Source of the DNA: UBA7067 sp051880615
GTDB taxonomy: Bacteria > Bacillota > Clostridia > Oscillospirales > Acutalibacteraceae
Assembly (NCBI GenBank): GCA_051880615.1
Contig: JBJEOH010000061.1
Location: 1 to 64,000 of the forward strand
DNA length: 64,000 nt
Direction of reading: 5' to 3'
Shown piece after piece: positions 49,486-59,350 of this stretch (position 1 is its first letter; each line of letters begins with the position of its first letter). The notes under the pieces were generated by a model. It saw nothing but the letters and a program-made list of their open reading frames with translations, had not been told where the DNA came from and ran no database searches. The translations under genes were made by a program, and so were the position numbers.

Positions 49486-50676
49486 ATGACGGATTTTATA
49501 AAAAGAACCTGGGCGGAAATAAATCTTGACGCCGCAACCCATAATTATAAAGAGATAAGAAAAAGAGCAAGCAGCGGGGCAATGGTGTGCTGTGTAATCA
49601 AGGCTGACGGCTACGGTCACGGAGCTGTAATGCTTGCGCATTTATATGAAAAGCTGGGCGCAGACTGGTTTGCCGTTTCAAATATTGAGGAGGCAATGCA
49701 GCTTCGCTCAAACGGCATAACAAAGCCGATTCTGATTCTCGGCTACACGCCGGCGGAATGTGCGCAGATGCTGAGCGAAAACAATATATCGCAGGCAGTC
49801 TATTCGATTGAATATGCGGCAGCGTTAAACGAGAGTGCCGAAAAAGCAGGAGTGAAAATTAAAATCCATTTAAAGCTCGACACGGGTATGAGCCGCATAG
49901 GACTTTTGTGCCAGTCAAAGGACGAGGACAACGAGGCAGTGTCATTGGGGCTTAAAATTTGCTCTATGCCGGCATTTGAAACAGAGGGTGTGTTCACACA
50001 TTTTGCCGTTGCCGATGAGGGTGACGACGGCGAGAGCTTCACAAGCAATCAGTTCGATAATTTTATGTATACGGTAGGCAGGCTTGAGGATAAGGGTGTA
50101 AAATTCAAAATCAGGCACTGCGCCAACAGCGGAGCTATTGAGGATTATCCGCAGATGCACCTTGATATGGTCAGGGCAGGCATTGTGCTTTACGGTCTTG
50201 CACCGTCAGAGAAGATAAAAAATCCGCTCAATTTGCAGCCTGTTATGGAGCTTAAGTCGGCGGTTTCACACACAAAGGAAATTTACCCCGGAATGACCGT
50301 AAGCTACGGCAGAACCTACACAGCCGACAGAAGTGAAAGACTTGCAACAATTCCTGTGGGCTATGCAGACGGCTATGTTCGCTCTATTGCAAAGGACGGT
50401 TATGTTCTGATTCACGGCAAAAGGGCGAAAATCAGAGGGCGAATATGTATGGACCAGTGTATGGTCGATATTTCGGATATAGATGATGTAAAAATCGGCG
50501 ATGTCGCCACAGTTTTCGGCAGAGCTGAAAACGCACCGGGTGCAGACGATATTGCAAAGTGGATTGGCACAATAAATTATGAGGTAACCTGTATAGTGGG
50601 AAAAAGGGTTGCGCGAGTGTACCTTAAAAACAACGAGGTTATAAGCGCGCATACATTGCTTGACAGAGAAATGTAA
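49486..50676 (+). CDS. alr: Alanine racemase
   Basis: The 396-residue PLP enzyme makes D-alanine for the cell wall. The PLP Lys is in VIKADGYGHGA (about residue 43). The catalytic Tyr lies in MTVSYGRTY. Other signatures are LDTGMSRIG, HCANSGAIEDYP and MDQCMVDI. The length and order (N-terminal barrel, C-terminal beta domain) are normal. GGGAG precedes the ATG. polA follows after about 25-36 bp. Confidence 0.95.
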   Translation: MTDFIKRTWAEINLDAATHNYKEIRKRASSGAMVCCVIKADGYGHGAVMLAHLYEKLGADWFAVSNIEEAMQLRSNGITKPILILGYTPAECAQMLSENNISQAVYSIEYAAALNESAEKAGVKIKIHLKLDTGMSRIGLLCQSKDEDNEAVSLGLKICSMPAFETEGVFTHFAVADEGDDGESFTSNQFDNFMYTVGRLEDKGVKFKIRHCANSGAIEDYPQMHLDMVRAGIVLYGLAPSEKIKNPLNLQPVMELKSAVSHTKEIYPGMTVSYGRTYTADRSERLATIPVGYADGYVRSIAKDGYVLIHGKRAKIRGRICMDQCMVDISDIDDVKIGDVATVFGRAENAPGADDIAKWIGTINYEVTCIVGKRVARVYLKNNEVISAHTLLDREM

Positions 50677-50712
50677 GGACGAGTTTTGTGAAGGGAGTTA
50701 GTGGTCATAAAA

Positions 50713-53283
50713 ATGAAGCTTTTAGTGCTTGACGGCAACAGCATACTCAACAGGGCGTTTTACGGAATAAAGCTTTTATCAACAAAGGACGGTACTTTTA
50801 CAAATGCCGTTTACGGCTTTATGACGATGCTTATAAAAATTAAAGAGGATGTACAGCCCGACGCGGTGGCGGTTGCCTTTGACTTAAAAGCACCGACCTT
50901 CCGCCACAAAAAATACGACGGTTACAAGGCAAACCGCAAGCCTATGCCGACTGAGCTTGCATCTCAGCTACCGATAATAAAGGAGCTTCTTCAAAAGCTC
51001 GGCTACAAGATTGTCGAGTGTGAGGGATATGAGGCAGACGATATTCTCGGCACTCTCGCCAAAGCCTGTGAGGACAACGGCTGTGAGTGTGTTCTTGCAA
51101 CGGGTGACCGTGACAGCCTGCAGCTTGTATCAAAGAGCGTTACCGTAAGGCTTGCCGCAACAAAAATGGGCAGACCGGATGTCAGGATATATGACGAGGC
51201 TAAAATTGACGAGGACTACGGCGTTTCGCCAAAGCAGCTTATTGATATTAAGGCAATACAGGGTGACACATCCGATAATATTCCGGGCGTTAAGGGGATA
51301 GGCGAGAAGGGAGCAGGCGAGCTTATCAGAAAATTCGGCAGCCTTGACGGTGTTTATGAAAACATAGACAGCGACGAAATAAAGCCTGCAATGCGCAAAA
51401 AGCTTGAACAGGACAAGGACAATGCCTACCTGAGCCTTATGCTCGGCGAGATTGTTAAGAATGCGCCTATTGACACCGAGCTTTCGCATTATATTCCTAC
51501 GCAGGGCGATAAGCAGGGAGCATCCGCACTGATGACAAGGCTTGAGTTTTTCTCGCTGATGAAAAAACTCGGACTTGACAAAGCTGTGCTTGACAGTACT
51601 CCGACTGAAAGCGTAGAGCAAAGCTTCAGGGTGATAAGCGACACAGCTGAGAATATTATCAGTGCATTGTCAAAGACAGAAAAGTATGCGGCGGCGTATG
51701 ATTTTGACAGCAAAAGCATTGCTCTTGCCGCAGGTGATACGGTTTATCTGCCCGATTCAGAGGTTGACGACGACTTTTACCGCGCGCTTTTTGCGCTTGA
51801 TTCGGCTTTGATAACAGACTTTATAAAGCCTCTGTTCAAAAAGGCTGAGGAGCTGTCAGTTGAAATTAAGAACCCAAAGCTTGACACATCGCTTGCCGCT
51901 TATCTTCTCAATCCGTCGGCAAGCTCATATGACGCCGACAGGCTTATGGGCGAATACGGCGTAATTCCACCGCAGCTTGATACGGATAACGAGCTTGCAG
52001 GCAAGGCGGCAGGAATATTGCTTTTAAGCGATATTCTTCTTGCGAAAATCAAACAAAACGGGCAGGAAAGCCTGCTTTACGATATTGAAATTCCTCTTGC
52101 GGCTGTGCTTGCAAAGATGGAGCATTACGGCTTTGCGGTTGACAGACAGGGCATTGAGGAATACGGCAAAAGCCTTGAAAGCACGATTGACGAGCTGCAA
52201 AATTCAATCTACGACGATGTGGGATATATCTTCAATATAAACTCGCCGAAGCAGCTCGGCGTAGCTCTGTTTGAAAAGCTGATGCTGCCGATGGGCAAAA
52301 AGACAAAGACAGGTTATTCAACAAGTGCTGAGGTGCTTGAGGGACTGCGCCCTTACCACCCGTGCATTGATAAAATATTAAGCTACCGCACGCTTACAAA
52401 GCTGAAGTCCACATATTGTGACGGACTGTTAAAGGTAATATCCGACGACGGCAGAATTCACAGCAGTTTTAACCAGACTGAAACAAGGACAGGCAGAATA
52501 AGCTCCACAGAGCCGAATTTGCAGAATATTCCCGTCAGGACAGAGCAGGGCAGAGAGTTGAGAAAATTCTTTGTGGCAAAAGAGGGCTGTGTGCTTGTTG
52601 ACGCAGACTACTCTCAGATTGAGCTGAGAGTGCTTGCCGACATTTCAAAAGATGAAAATATGATTCAGGCGTTCAACAACAACGATGATATTCACGCAAT
52701 CACCGCTTCGCAGGTGTTCAATATGCCGCTTGAAATGGTAAATTCGCAGATGAGAAGCAGGGCAAAGGCTGTAAACTTTGGCATAGTTTACGGCATTGGG
52801 GCTTTTTCGCTGTCAAAGGACATCGGCGTTACAAGAAAAGAAGCCGACCAATATATCAAGTCCTACCTTTCACACTACAGCGGAGTTGCCGAGTATATGG
52901 AAAATGTGGTGGCTAAGGCTAAGGAATGCGGTTATGTTCAAACGGCGTTCAACCGCCGCCGCTATCTGCCCGAGCTTAAGTCGAGCAACTTCAATATGCG
53001 TTCCTTCGGCGAGAGAGTGGCAAGGAATATGCCTATTCAGGGTACAGCCGCCGATATAATCAAAATTGCGATGATAAGGGTTGACAAACGGCTTAAAGAG
53101 GAAAATATGAGTTCAAGGCTGATTTTGCAGGTGCACGATGAGCTTATCGTTGAAGCACCGAATAACGAGGCGATGAAAGCGGCGATGATTTTACAGCAGG
53201 AAATGGAAAACGCCGTAAAGCTCAGCGTTCCGCTGACGGCGGACGCGTCAATGGGCGAGCGTTGGTATGATGCTAAAGGATAA
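50713..53283 (+). CDS. polA: DNA polymerase I
   Basis: The 856-residue protein has a 5'-nuclease domain (about 1-275: AYGFMTM-like start, DRDSLQL, GDTSDNIPGVKGIGEKGA), a 3'-5' exonuclease-like domain (about 300-470), and a family A polymerase domain (TETRTGRISSTEPNLQNIPV, VDADYSQIELRVLA, RSRAKAVNFGIVYG, QVHDELIVEAP). The first exonuclease motif reads YDFDSKS instead of the usual D-x-E, so proofreading is probably lost, as in Bacillus Pol I. The start is uncertain: GTG 50701 is 3 bp and ATG 50713 is 15 bp after AAGGGAG. Confidence 0.95.
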   Translation: MKLLVLDGNSILNRAFYGIKLLSTKDGTFTNAVYGFMTMLIKIKEDVQPDAVAVAFDLKAPTFRHKKYDGYKANRKPMPTELASQLPIIKELLQKLGYKIVECEGYEADDILGTLAKACEDNGCECVLATGDRDSLQLVSKSVTVRLAATKMGRPDVRIYDEAKIDEDYGVSPKQLIDIKAIQGDTSDNIPGVKGIGEKGAGELIRKFGSLDGVYENIDSDEIKPAMRKKLEQDKDNAYLSLMLGEIVKNAPIDTELSHYIPTQGDKQGASALMTRLEFFSLMKKLGLDKAVLDSTPTESVEQSFRVISDTAENIISALSKTEKYAAAYDFDSKSIALAAGDTVYLPDSEVDDDFYRALFALDSALITDFIKPLFKKAEELSVEIKNPKLDTSLAAYLLNPSASSYDADRLMGEYGVIPPQLDTDNELAGKAAGILLLSDILLAKIKQNGQESLLYDIEIPLAAVLAKMEHYGFAVDRQGIEEYGKSLESTIDELQNSIYDDVGYIFNINSPKQLGVALFEKLMLPMGKKTKTGYSTSAEVLEGLRPYHPCIDKILSYRTLTKLKSTYCDGLLKVISDDGRIHSSFNQTETRTGRISSTEPNLQNIPVRTEQGRELRKFFVAKEGCVLVDADYSQIELRVLADISKDENMIQAFNNNDDIHAITASQVFNMPLEMVNSQMRSRAKAVNFGIVYGIGAFSLSKDIGVTRKEADQYIKSYLSHYSGVAEYMENVVAKAKECGYVQTAFNRRRYLPELKSSNFNMRSFGERVARNMPIQGTAADIIKIAMIRVDKRLKEENMSSRLILQVHDELIVEAPNNEAMKAAMILQQEMENAVKLSVPLTADASMGERWYDAKG

Positions 53284-53319
53284 TATTTAATCATTGCTTG
53301 CTTGAGAGGAGATTAAGCT

Positions 53320-53760
53320 ATGGATAAAATAAAAAGCGTGCTGTTTGTCTGCACAGGCAACACCTGCCGCAGTCCGATGGCACAGGTGATATTCAAAAGC
53401 CTTGCCGACAAAGCGAGACTTTCGCTCAGCGTGATGAGTGCAGGTATTGCTGTCGGCGGAGAGGGAAGACCGGCAACAAATGAGGCTTTGCAGGCGATAT
53501 CAAGGCTTGGGCTTGATTTGTCGGCGCACAAAACCACAAGTATTCGCTCGGTTAATACAGATGAGATAGATTTGTTTGTTGCGCTGAATATGGAGCACGC
53601 CGAGGTGCTGATGAATCTGGGAGTACCTAAAAACAAGATATTTGTTATGAATATTCCCGACCCGTTCGGCGGTTCGCAGGAGGTTTACGATAATTGCTGT
53701 GATGCAATCAGAGCTGCGTCCGAAAAGCTTGTGGAGCTTATAAAGGAAAACAATGGATAA
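53320..53760 (+). CDS. Low-molecular-weight protein tyrosine phosphatase
   Basis: The 146-residue protein has the P-loop VCTGNTCRSPMAQ (nucleophile Cys11, Arg17) and the general-acid Asp in IPDPFGGSQEVY. Family members act on phosphotyrosine or phosphoarginine proteins; the YwlE-type arginine phosphatase is possible because the loop residue after Gly-Asn is Thr (CTGNTCR). GAGAGGAG precedes the ATG. It overlaps rimI by 8 bp. Confidence 0.9.
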   Translation: MDKIKSVLFVCTGNTCRSPMAQVIFKSLADKARLSLSVMSAGIAVGGEGRPATNEALQAISRLGLDLSAHKTTSIRSVNTDEIDLFVALNMEHAEVLMNLGVPKNKIFVMNIPDPFGGSQEVYDNCCDAIRAASEKLVELIKENNG

Positions 53761-54205
53761 TATAGAGTTTGAAAAAATGAATCAGAGACATATAAGCGAT
53801 GTAGCCGAGATTGAGCGGCAGTGCTTTTCAAAGCCTTGGAGTGAAAATGCTATTGCCGCTGAGCTTGAAAATGACAGCGCACATTTTTTTGTTGCAAATC
53901 TTTGCGGTGAAGTAATCGGCTATATCGGTATGCACTGCGCCGCAGACGAGTGCTATGTTGCAAATGTGGGTGTACTGAAAAAATACAGGCGAATGGGCGT
54001 TGGCAGTGCTTTGATAAAATACGCAGCGGAAACGGCGCGGCAGATGAAAATGAGCTTTATATCACTTGAGGTTCGTCCGTCAAATACCGAGGCGGTCAGG
54101 ATATACGAGCGATTCGGCTTTGAGAGGGTCGGTTTGAGAAAGAACTTTTACTCCGAGCCGAAAGAGGACGGACTTATAATGACGCTGCGCTTTAATGAAG
54201 AATGA
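53753..54205 (+). CDS. rimI: Ribosomal-protein-S18-alanine N-acetyltransferase-like GNAT
   Basis: The 150-residue GNAT protein has CFSKPWSENAI near the start, VANVGVLKKYRRMGVGSALIKYA (acetyl-CoA loop), and SLEVRPSNTEAVRIYERFGFE..GLRKNFY. This is the RimI pattern. It is usually found with tsaB and tsaD, and tsaD follows here. Its target in Clostridia is assumed to be an N-terminal alanine. Confidence 0.88.
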   Translation: MDNIEFEKMNQRHISDVAEIERQCFSKPWSENAIAAELENDSAHFFVANLCGEVIGYIGMHCAADECYVANVGVLKKYRRMGVGSALIKYAAETARQMKMSFISLEVRPSNTEAVRIYERFGFERVGLRKNFYSEPKEDGLIMTLRFNEE

Positions 54206-54222
54206 ATGATGAATAATGAATA
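54196..54222. repeat. Short GAATAATGA-type repeat after rimI
   Basis: GAAGAATGAATGATGAATAATGAATAA is a run of imperfect 8-9-bp units covering the rimI stop codon and the gap before tsaD. Confidence 0.5.
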
Positions 54223-54274
54223 ATTCAGGTTGTCGCAGCTTCGCGGCTCTTTGAATAAAGAGAGGAAAATCGTA

Positions 54275-55285
54275 ATGAAAATTCTTGCAATAGAAAGCTC
54301 ATGTGACGAAACCGCAGCGGCGGTTGTTGAGGACGGAAGAAAAATTATATCATCTGTTGTTGCGTCACAGGTTGAGGAGCATAAGCTCTATGGCGGTGTT
54401 GTGCCTGAGATAGCCTCACGCCGTCACTGCGAGGCTATAGTCGGCGTGGTTGACGAGGCTATGCTCAAGGCAGGCTGCAATTACAGTGATATACAGGCGA
54501 TTGCCGTTACATATGCACCTGGGCTTATCGGCGCGCTGCTTGTCGGCGTGAACTACGCAAAGGGCTTGTCGCTCGCAACGGGACTTCCCGTTGTGCCTGT
54601 GCATCATCTGCGCTCGCACATAGCGTCAAACTACCTTTGCCATGAGGAATTGAAGCCGCCGTTTTTGTGCCTTGTTGTAAGCGGAGGTCACAGCCATATT
54701 GTTATGGTTGAGGACTATACAAAAATGAAAATAATCGGCAGAACACGAGATGATGCCGCAGGCGAGGCATTTGACAAAGCCGCAAGAACAATGGGTATGC
54801 CGTACCCCGGAGGTATTCATCTTGACAAAATCGCCGAACAGGGTGATGAAAACGCATTTAAGCTGCCGCATCCCGTAGTGCAGGGCGCGCCGTATGATTT
54901 CAGCTTCAGCGGACTTAAAACGGCAGTGATAAACCTTATCCACAACGCATCACAAAAGGGCGAGCAGCTGCCGGTTGCCGATTTGTCGGCTTCGTTCCGC
55001 AAGGCTGTTGTTAATTGCCTTACCGACAATGTTTTCAAGGCGGCTAAGGATTTAGGCGTTAAAACGATTGTAACGGCAGGCGGAGTTTCGGCAAATTCGC
55101 TTCTGCGTGCGAAAATGAAAGAGGGCTGTGGCAAGCGTGGCATAAAGCTTTATATGCCTGACAAGAGCCTTTGCGGCGACAATGCCGCCATGGTAGGCTC
55201 ACAGGGATATTATGAGTATATAAGCGGAAATGTTGCCGATATGACGCTGAATGCATACGCCACGATGTCGATTGAAAAGGGCTGA
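54275..55285 (+). CDS. tsaD: tRNA N6-threonylcarbamoyladenosine transferase subunit TsaD
   Basis: The 336-residue ASKHA-fold protein attaches threonylcarbamoyl to A37 of ANN-decoding tRNAs. It shows ILAIESSCDETAAAVV, VVPEIASRRH, VPVHHLRSH for metal binding, LVVSGGHSH, and FSFSGLKTAV. The ATG at 54275 follows AGAGAGGAAAA; the longer frame adds 15 residues of poor quality. tsaB and tsaE are not in the window. Confidence 0.95.
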   Translation: MKILAIESSCDETAAAVVEDGRKIISSVVASQVEEHKLYGGVVPEIASRRHCEAIVGVVDEAMLKAGCNYSDIQAIAVTYAPGLIGALLVGVNYAKGLSLATGLPVVPVHHLRSHIASNYLCHEELKPPFLCLVVSGGHSHIVMVEDYTKMKIIGRTRDDAAGEAFDKAARTMGMPYPGGIHLDKIAEQGDENAFKLPHPVVQGAPYDFSFSGLKTAVINLIHNASQKGEQLPVADLSASFRKAVVNCLTDNVFKAAKDLGVKTIVTAGGVSANSLLRAKMKEGCGKRGIKLYMPDKSLCGDNAAMVGSQGYYEYISGNVADMTLNAYATMSIEKG

Positions 55286-55398
55286 TGTGCAACATTTTGC
55301 AGTGCAGTAAAAAGAGAAAAATAAAAGAGAAGAGAAAAGGCGACAGCTTACGCTGTTTTTGAATTAAAATCTCGGTACATGAGTTGCGTATATATAAA

Positions 55399-55428
55399 AT
55401 CCTCCTTGATAGTAAGGAGGATCTTTTT
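55399..55428 (+). terminator. Terminator downstream of tsaD
   Basis: ATCCTCCTT (55399-55407) pairs with AAGGAGGAT (55414-55422), followed by CTTTTT. The 110 bp between tsaD and this hairpin are GA-rich and hold no gene. Confidence 0.8.
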
Positions 55429-55489
55429 ATTTATGTGAGATAAATACAAAAATTGCCATCACAATTTATTGTATTTATCAATAGCTATT

Positions 55490-55519
55490 TTGTTAAAAAT
55501 GTGTTACATTTAATATAGT
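55490..55519 (+). promoter_or_regulatory. Candidate promoter of the amylase gene
   Basis: TTGTTA (55490-55495), 18-bp spacer, TATAGT (55514-55519). The ATG is 60 bp downstream with AAAGGAG before it. Confidence 0.5.
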
Positions 55520-55578
55520 ATTGTGCGTGAGTAGGCACACGCAAATGCTAATGGATAAAACAAAAAAGGAGTGTTTTT

Positions 55579-58500
55579 ATGAAATCTTTACACCTCGGAA
55601 ACAAGATTGCCGCTGTAGTGTTAACTTTGGCACTGGCTGTGTCTTGTTTCTGTATCGCTCCGGTGGCTTCAGCTGTGCAGGCAGACGATGTATCTGCAAA
55701 AGCAACGGCAAGCCATGGCGGCGACACATTCTCATGGGATAATGCCTCAGTGTATTTCCTTTTGACTGACCGTTTCTACAACGGCGACACATCAAACGAC
55801 CATTCCTATGGCAGAGGACTTGACGCTAACGGTAATGTAGTTTCTCTCTCAACAGCAGAATCAAGAGCTACCTTCCACGGCGGAGACTTTGCAGGTATCA
55901 CCCAGAAAATCGAAGAGGGCTATTTTGATGACCTCGGCGTAAATGCCATCTGGCTGAGCGCTCCGTATGAGCAGATACACGGCTATGTTGTCGGCGACAA
56001 CTCAAGCCCGAGTTTTGGTCACTATTCATACCATGGCTATTATGTTCTCGACTATACCGAGAGTGACTTAAACTTCGGTACAAAGGAAGAGTTCCAGACT
56101 CTTGTTGATACAGCTCACGAGCACGGTATCAGAATCGTTATGGATATAGTTATGAACCATTCCGGCTATAACTCGCTCTATGATATGGACGAGTATGGCT
56201 ACGGTACTGTCAAGCCCGGCTGGGATAGCTACTATTTCGCACATAAGAATGTCAACAACGCAGACTATCACAGCTATATTGACTATGAAACATCAGAAGC
56301 CGACTGGGGCAACTGGTGGGGCGGCAGCTGGGTAAGAGCCGGCTTGCCGGGCTACAAACAAGGCGGCGGAGACCCCGTGACACAGTCACTTGCTGGTCTT
56401 CCGGACTTTAGAACAGAAAGCACAGAATCAGTTGGTATTCCTCCATTCCTTAAGACAAAGTGGACGAGAGAGGGTACATACAACGAGAAGATCGCTAAGT
56501 ACGGCTCAACAGGCACAGTAAGCGACTATCTCGTTAAGTGGCTTGCTGAGTGGGTTGAAACCTACGGCGTAGACGGCTTCCGCTGCGATACTGCAAAGCA
56601 TGTTGAGTACGCTTCTTGGGCAAAGCTTAAGAGTGCCTGCGTTGACGCTCTCAGAACATGGAAAGCAAAGAACCCTGACAAAGCTCTTGACGATCTCGAC
56701 TTCTGGATGACAGGTGAGGTTTGGGATCACGGTGTAGGCAAGGACGCATACTATACACAGGGTAAGTTTGATTCACTCATCAACTTTTCAACACAGGGCG
56801 GCGGCTTACTCGCTTCAGGCAGACTTCCAGGTGTATACAGCGACTTTGCTGCAAGCATTAACTCCGACCCTGAATTCAATGTTCTTTCTTATATTTCTTC
56901 ACACGACTCTGTTCTCGCTTCAGGCGATATGATTCGCACAGGCTCTGCGTTCCTCCTCCTTCCGGGTGCTGTTCAGATTTACTACGGCGACGAATCCGGC
57001 AGAGGTCTTGTTCCCGGTATTGGCTTTGACGGCAGCGGCGGTGCAGGACATTCACTCAGAAGTGATATGAACTGGAACAGCATGAACGAGGCTACACTTG
57101 CTCACTGGCAGAAGGTTGGTACCTTCAGAAATAACCATATTGCAGTAGGCGGCGGCTCTCATAAAGCTCTCACAGCAACAGCCGGCACTGCTTTCTCAAG
57201 AATTTATGACAAGAACAACATCCTTGACAAGGTAGCTTGCGTAGTTGATGCAGGCTCAAACAAGAGCGTTACAATCGATGTATCTTCCCTATGGGCTGAC
57301 GGTCAGGAAGTAGTAAACGCTTATGACGATTCTTCAGCTACAGTAACAGGCGGCAAGGTAACATTCAACAGCGGTTCAAATGGCACAATTCTTATTCAGG
57401 AGCCTGACGGCAAGCCGCTTATCACTATTACAGGTGATGATCAGTTCATCGGCACACAGACAATTACTCTTACAATCGATGGCGCTGATTCGGCAAAGGT
57501 TTCAGTTGACGGCGGCAACAAGTTTGTTGTTAACAACGGCGGAACATTCACAATCGGCGACAAGGCTTATGAGAATTCATATGTTAAGGTTACAGCTCAG
57601 GCTACTAACGAAAAGGGCACATCAACAAAGGTTTCAGCCTTCTATAAATTAGGCGCAGGCGGCGAAGGTCCTGTTGAACCTTCTAAGGATGCTATTATGC
57701 ATGTTAAGCCGTATGATTCAAAAACCTGCATCTACGCTTGGTACGGCGATAACGACACAGCGCCTCTCGGTGCATGGCCGGGAAAAAATGTAATGTCAAG
57801 CGGCACACCGGATGCTGACGGCTACTACACATTTAACCTCAATACAACCGAAAATTACAGTTTCATTATCAATAACGGTATGAACAGTTCTCAGACCGGT
57901 GACATCACTGGCAACTCCGGCGAAATCTGGGTTGATATAACAGGTGCAACCGAATACGAGATCAAGGCTAAGCAGGAGTCGGGTCTCGACGCGCTTAAGA
58001 CCGAGGCTAAGGCTATTAAGGTTCTCACAGCAAGTGAGTACACTGCTGCAACATGGAGCACTGCTTCAGCAGCATTAACTGATGCAGAGGCTGTTATTGC
58101 AAAGGGCGATAACGCTACTGACGCTGAAATCGAAGCAGCACGCACAAAGCTTGCTTCAGCAAAGGCAGCACTTAAAGTAGCTGCACCGTCAATCACAACA
58201 ATGGCAACGGGCGGAACTGTTATTGCAGGTAAAACTGCAACAGATGCAGATGTTGTTGTAACAGTTGGTTCAACTACATACAAGGCTAAGGCAGATGATA
58301 TTACAGGTGTATATTCTGTAACCGTACCAACTCTTAAGTCAACAGACAGAGTTACTGTTTCTGCAACAAAGAACGGCATTGCTTCTGTAGTTACTTCAGG
58401 AACTGTATCACAGGGACCGTCAGACGACAACCAGCAGTATATTGTTGGTGATGTTAACGGTGACGGCAACATAAAGCTTTTTGATGCTTTGCTTATTGCA

Positions 58501-58662
58501 AGACACGCTGTTAAGCTGGAAACACTCACAGGCATTTCTCTTGCAGCAGCTGATGTAGATGGTGACGGCGAGGTTAGACTCATGGATGCCATCATTGTTC
58601 AGAAGTATGTTGCAAAGCTCAGTGTTACATCTGAAATCGGCACAGTAAAAACTTACAAATAA
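55579..58662 (+). CDS. Secreted GH13 alpha-amylase with starch-binding module and dockerin
   Basis: The 1027-residue enzyme has a signal peptide (about 1-32) and a GH13 barrel (about 50-560). Catalytic residues are the nucleophile Asp in DGFRCDTAKHV (about 336), the acid Glu in GEVWDHG (about 379) and the Asp in SSHDS (about 441). MDIVMNHSG is region I. Then come beta domains, a CBM26-like starch-binding module (about 704-792, with YAWYGDNDTAPLGAWPG), a FIVAR-like helical hairpin (about 795-865), an Ig-like domain, and a C-terminal type I dockerin (about 953-1015; DVNGDGNIKLFDALLIARH and DVDGDGEVRLMDAIIVQKY). The dockerin implies docking onto a cohesin scaffold. Confidence 0.93.
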   Translation: MKSLHLGNKIAAVVLTLALAVSCFCIAPVASAVQADDVSAKATASHGGDTFSWDNASVYFLLTDRFYNGDTSNDHSYGRGLDANGNVVSLSTAESRATFHGGDFAGITQKIEEGYFDDLGVNAIWLSAPYEQIHGYVVGDNSSPSFGHYSYHGYYVLDYTESDLNFGTKEEFQTLVDTAHEHGIRIVMDIVMNHSGYNSLYDMDEYGYGTVKPGWDSYYFAHKNVNNADYHSYIDYETSEADWGNWWGGSWVRAGLPGYKQGGGDPVTQSLAGLPDFRTESTESVGIPPFLKTKWTREGTYNEKIAKYGSTGTVSDYLVKWLAEWVETYGVDGFRCDTAKHVEYASWAKLKSACVDALRTWKAKNPDKALDDLDFWMTGEVWDHGVGKDAYYTQGKFDSLINFSTQGGGLLASGRLPGVYSDFAASINSDPEFNVLSYISSHDSVLASGDMIRTGSAFLLLPGAVQIYYGDESGRGLVPGIGFDGSGGAGHSLRSDMNWNSMNEATLAHWQKVGTFRNNHIAVGGGSHKALTATAGTAFSRIYDKNNILDKVACVVDAGSNKSVTIDVSSLWADGQEVVNAYDDSSATVTGGKVTFNSGSNGTILIQEPDGKPLITITGDDQFIGTQTITLTIDGADSAKVSVDGGNKFVVNNGGTFTIGDKAYENSYVKVTAQATNEKGTSTKVSAFYKLGAGGEGPVEPSKDAIMHVKPYDSKTCIYAWYGDNDTAPLGAWPGKNVMSSGTPDADGYYTFNLNTTENYSFIINNGMNSSQTGDITGNSGEIWVDITGATEYEIKAKQESGLDALKTEAKAIKVLTASEYTAATWSTASAALTDAEAVIAKGDNATDAEIEAARTKLASAKAALKVAAPSITTMATGGTVIAGKTATDADVVVTVGSTTYKAKADDITGVYSVTVPTLKSTDRVTVSATKNGIASVVTSGTVSQGPSDDNQQYIVGDVNGDGNIKLFDALLIARHAVKLETLTGISLAAADVDGDGEVRLMDAIIVQKYVAKLSVTSEIGTVKTYK

Positions 58663-58683
58663 GGCTTTATAATACCTCTTTAT

Positions 58684-58714
58684 AAAGGCGGCAGTCATAC
58701 GGCTGTCGCCTTTT
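58684..58714 (+). terminator. Terminator after the amylase gene
   Basis: AAAGGCGGCAG pairs with CTGTCGCCTTT (one mismatch), followed by TG and TTTAT. Confidence 0.75.
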
Positions 58715-58782
58715 GTTTATAAAAATGTGTTGTCAGAAAACAAATGCAAAAATATGATTACATATCCGGAAATATAAAACGC

Positions 58783-58826
58783 AACGGTCAGGTGATTCTG
58801 TTTTGTGAATGCCTGACCGTTTTTAT
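58783..58826 (+). terminator. Second hairpin terminator, in the gap before the SASP gene
   Basis: AACGGTCAGG (58783-58792) pairs with CCTGACCGTT (58812-58821), followed by TTTAT. The 433-bp gap 58663-59095 holds this, the previous terminator, and AT-rich sequence with no convincing gene. Confidence 0.7.
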
Positions 58827-59095
58827 ATTAAAAATAAGAAAGGAAATAAATTTTTCGCAAAATATATTTTCACCAAAAATTACATATTATATTTATCTAA
58901 TAGCCACACAAAATAATGATGCGGAAGAAAAACAAAAGTTTTTCAAAAGCATAAGCCGAAAAAGCATCAGCTTTGAAAGAAAGCGACCGGCTACTCAAAG
59001 CAAAAGGAAGATGCAACGACTAAAGCTTTTCCGCTTAATATAGAAATGAAAAATTAAAATGAATTAAAACTCTAAAAAGAGAAGGAGAAACAAAA

Positions 59096-59290
59096 ATGGC
59101 AAGCAACAATCAGATTAACATTCCTGAAGCAAAGGAAGCAATGGAAAGATTTAAGATGGAGTGTGCAAGCGAGGTTGGCGTAAACCTCAAGCAGGGCTAC
59201 AACGGCGACCTGACATCTCGTCAGGCAGGCTCAGTAGGCGGTCAGATGGTTAAAAAGATGATTGAGTCCTACGAAAGAAATATGAAATAA
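59096..59290 (+). CDS. Alpha/beta-type small acid-soluble spore protein
   Basis: The 64-residue protein coats and protects spore DNA. It has the GPR protease site region ECASEVGVNLKQGYNGDLTSRQAGSVGGQMVKKMIESYE, the core signature of alpha/beta SASPs. GAAGGAG precedes the ATG. It should be under forespore sigma-G control; CATATTATA at about 58883 resembles a sigma-G -10, but I could not find a matching -35. It is a single gene with its own terminator. Confidence 0.93.
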   Translation: MASNNQINIPEAKEAMERFKMECASEVGVNLKQGYNGDLTSRQAGSVGGQMVKKMIESYERNMK

Positions 59291-59310
59291 ACCAGCCGAA
59301 AGGCAGAAAG

Positions 59311-59338
59311 GGGCTGCGGAACAAACCGCAGCCCTTTA
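59311..59338 (+). terminator. Terminator of the SASP gene
   Basis: GGGCTGCGG (59311-59319) pairs with CCGCAGCCC (59326-59334), followed by TTTATT. Confidence 0.85.
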
Positions 59339-59350
59339 TTGTTTCCTATC

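Noticed and set aside
58744..59043. 99-codon plus-strand frame between the amylase and SASP genes
   Set aside because: It contains a strong terminator hairpin (58783-58826), has no ribosome-binding site, and its product has no protein-like pattern.
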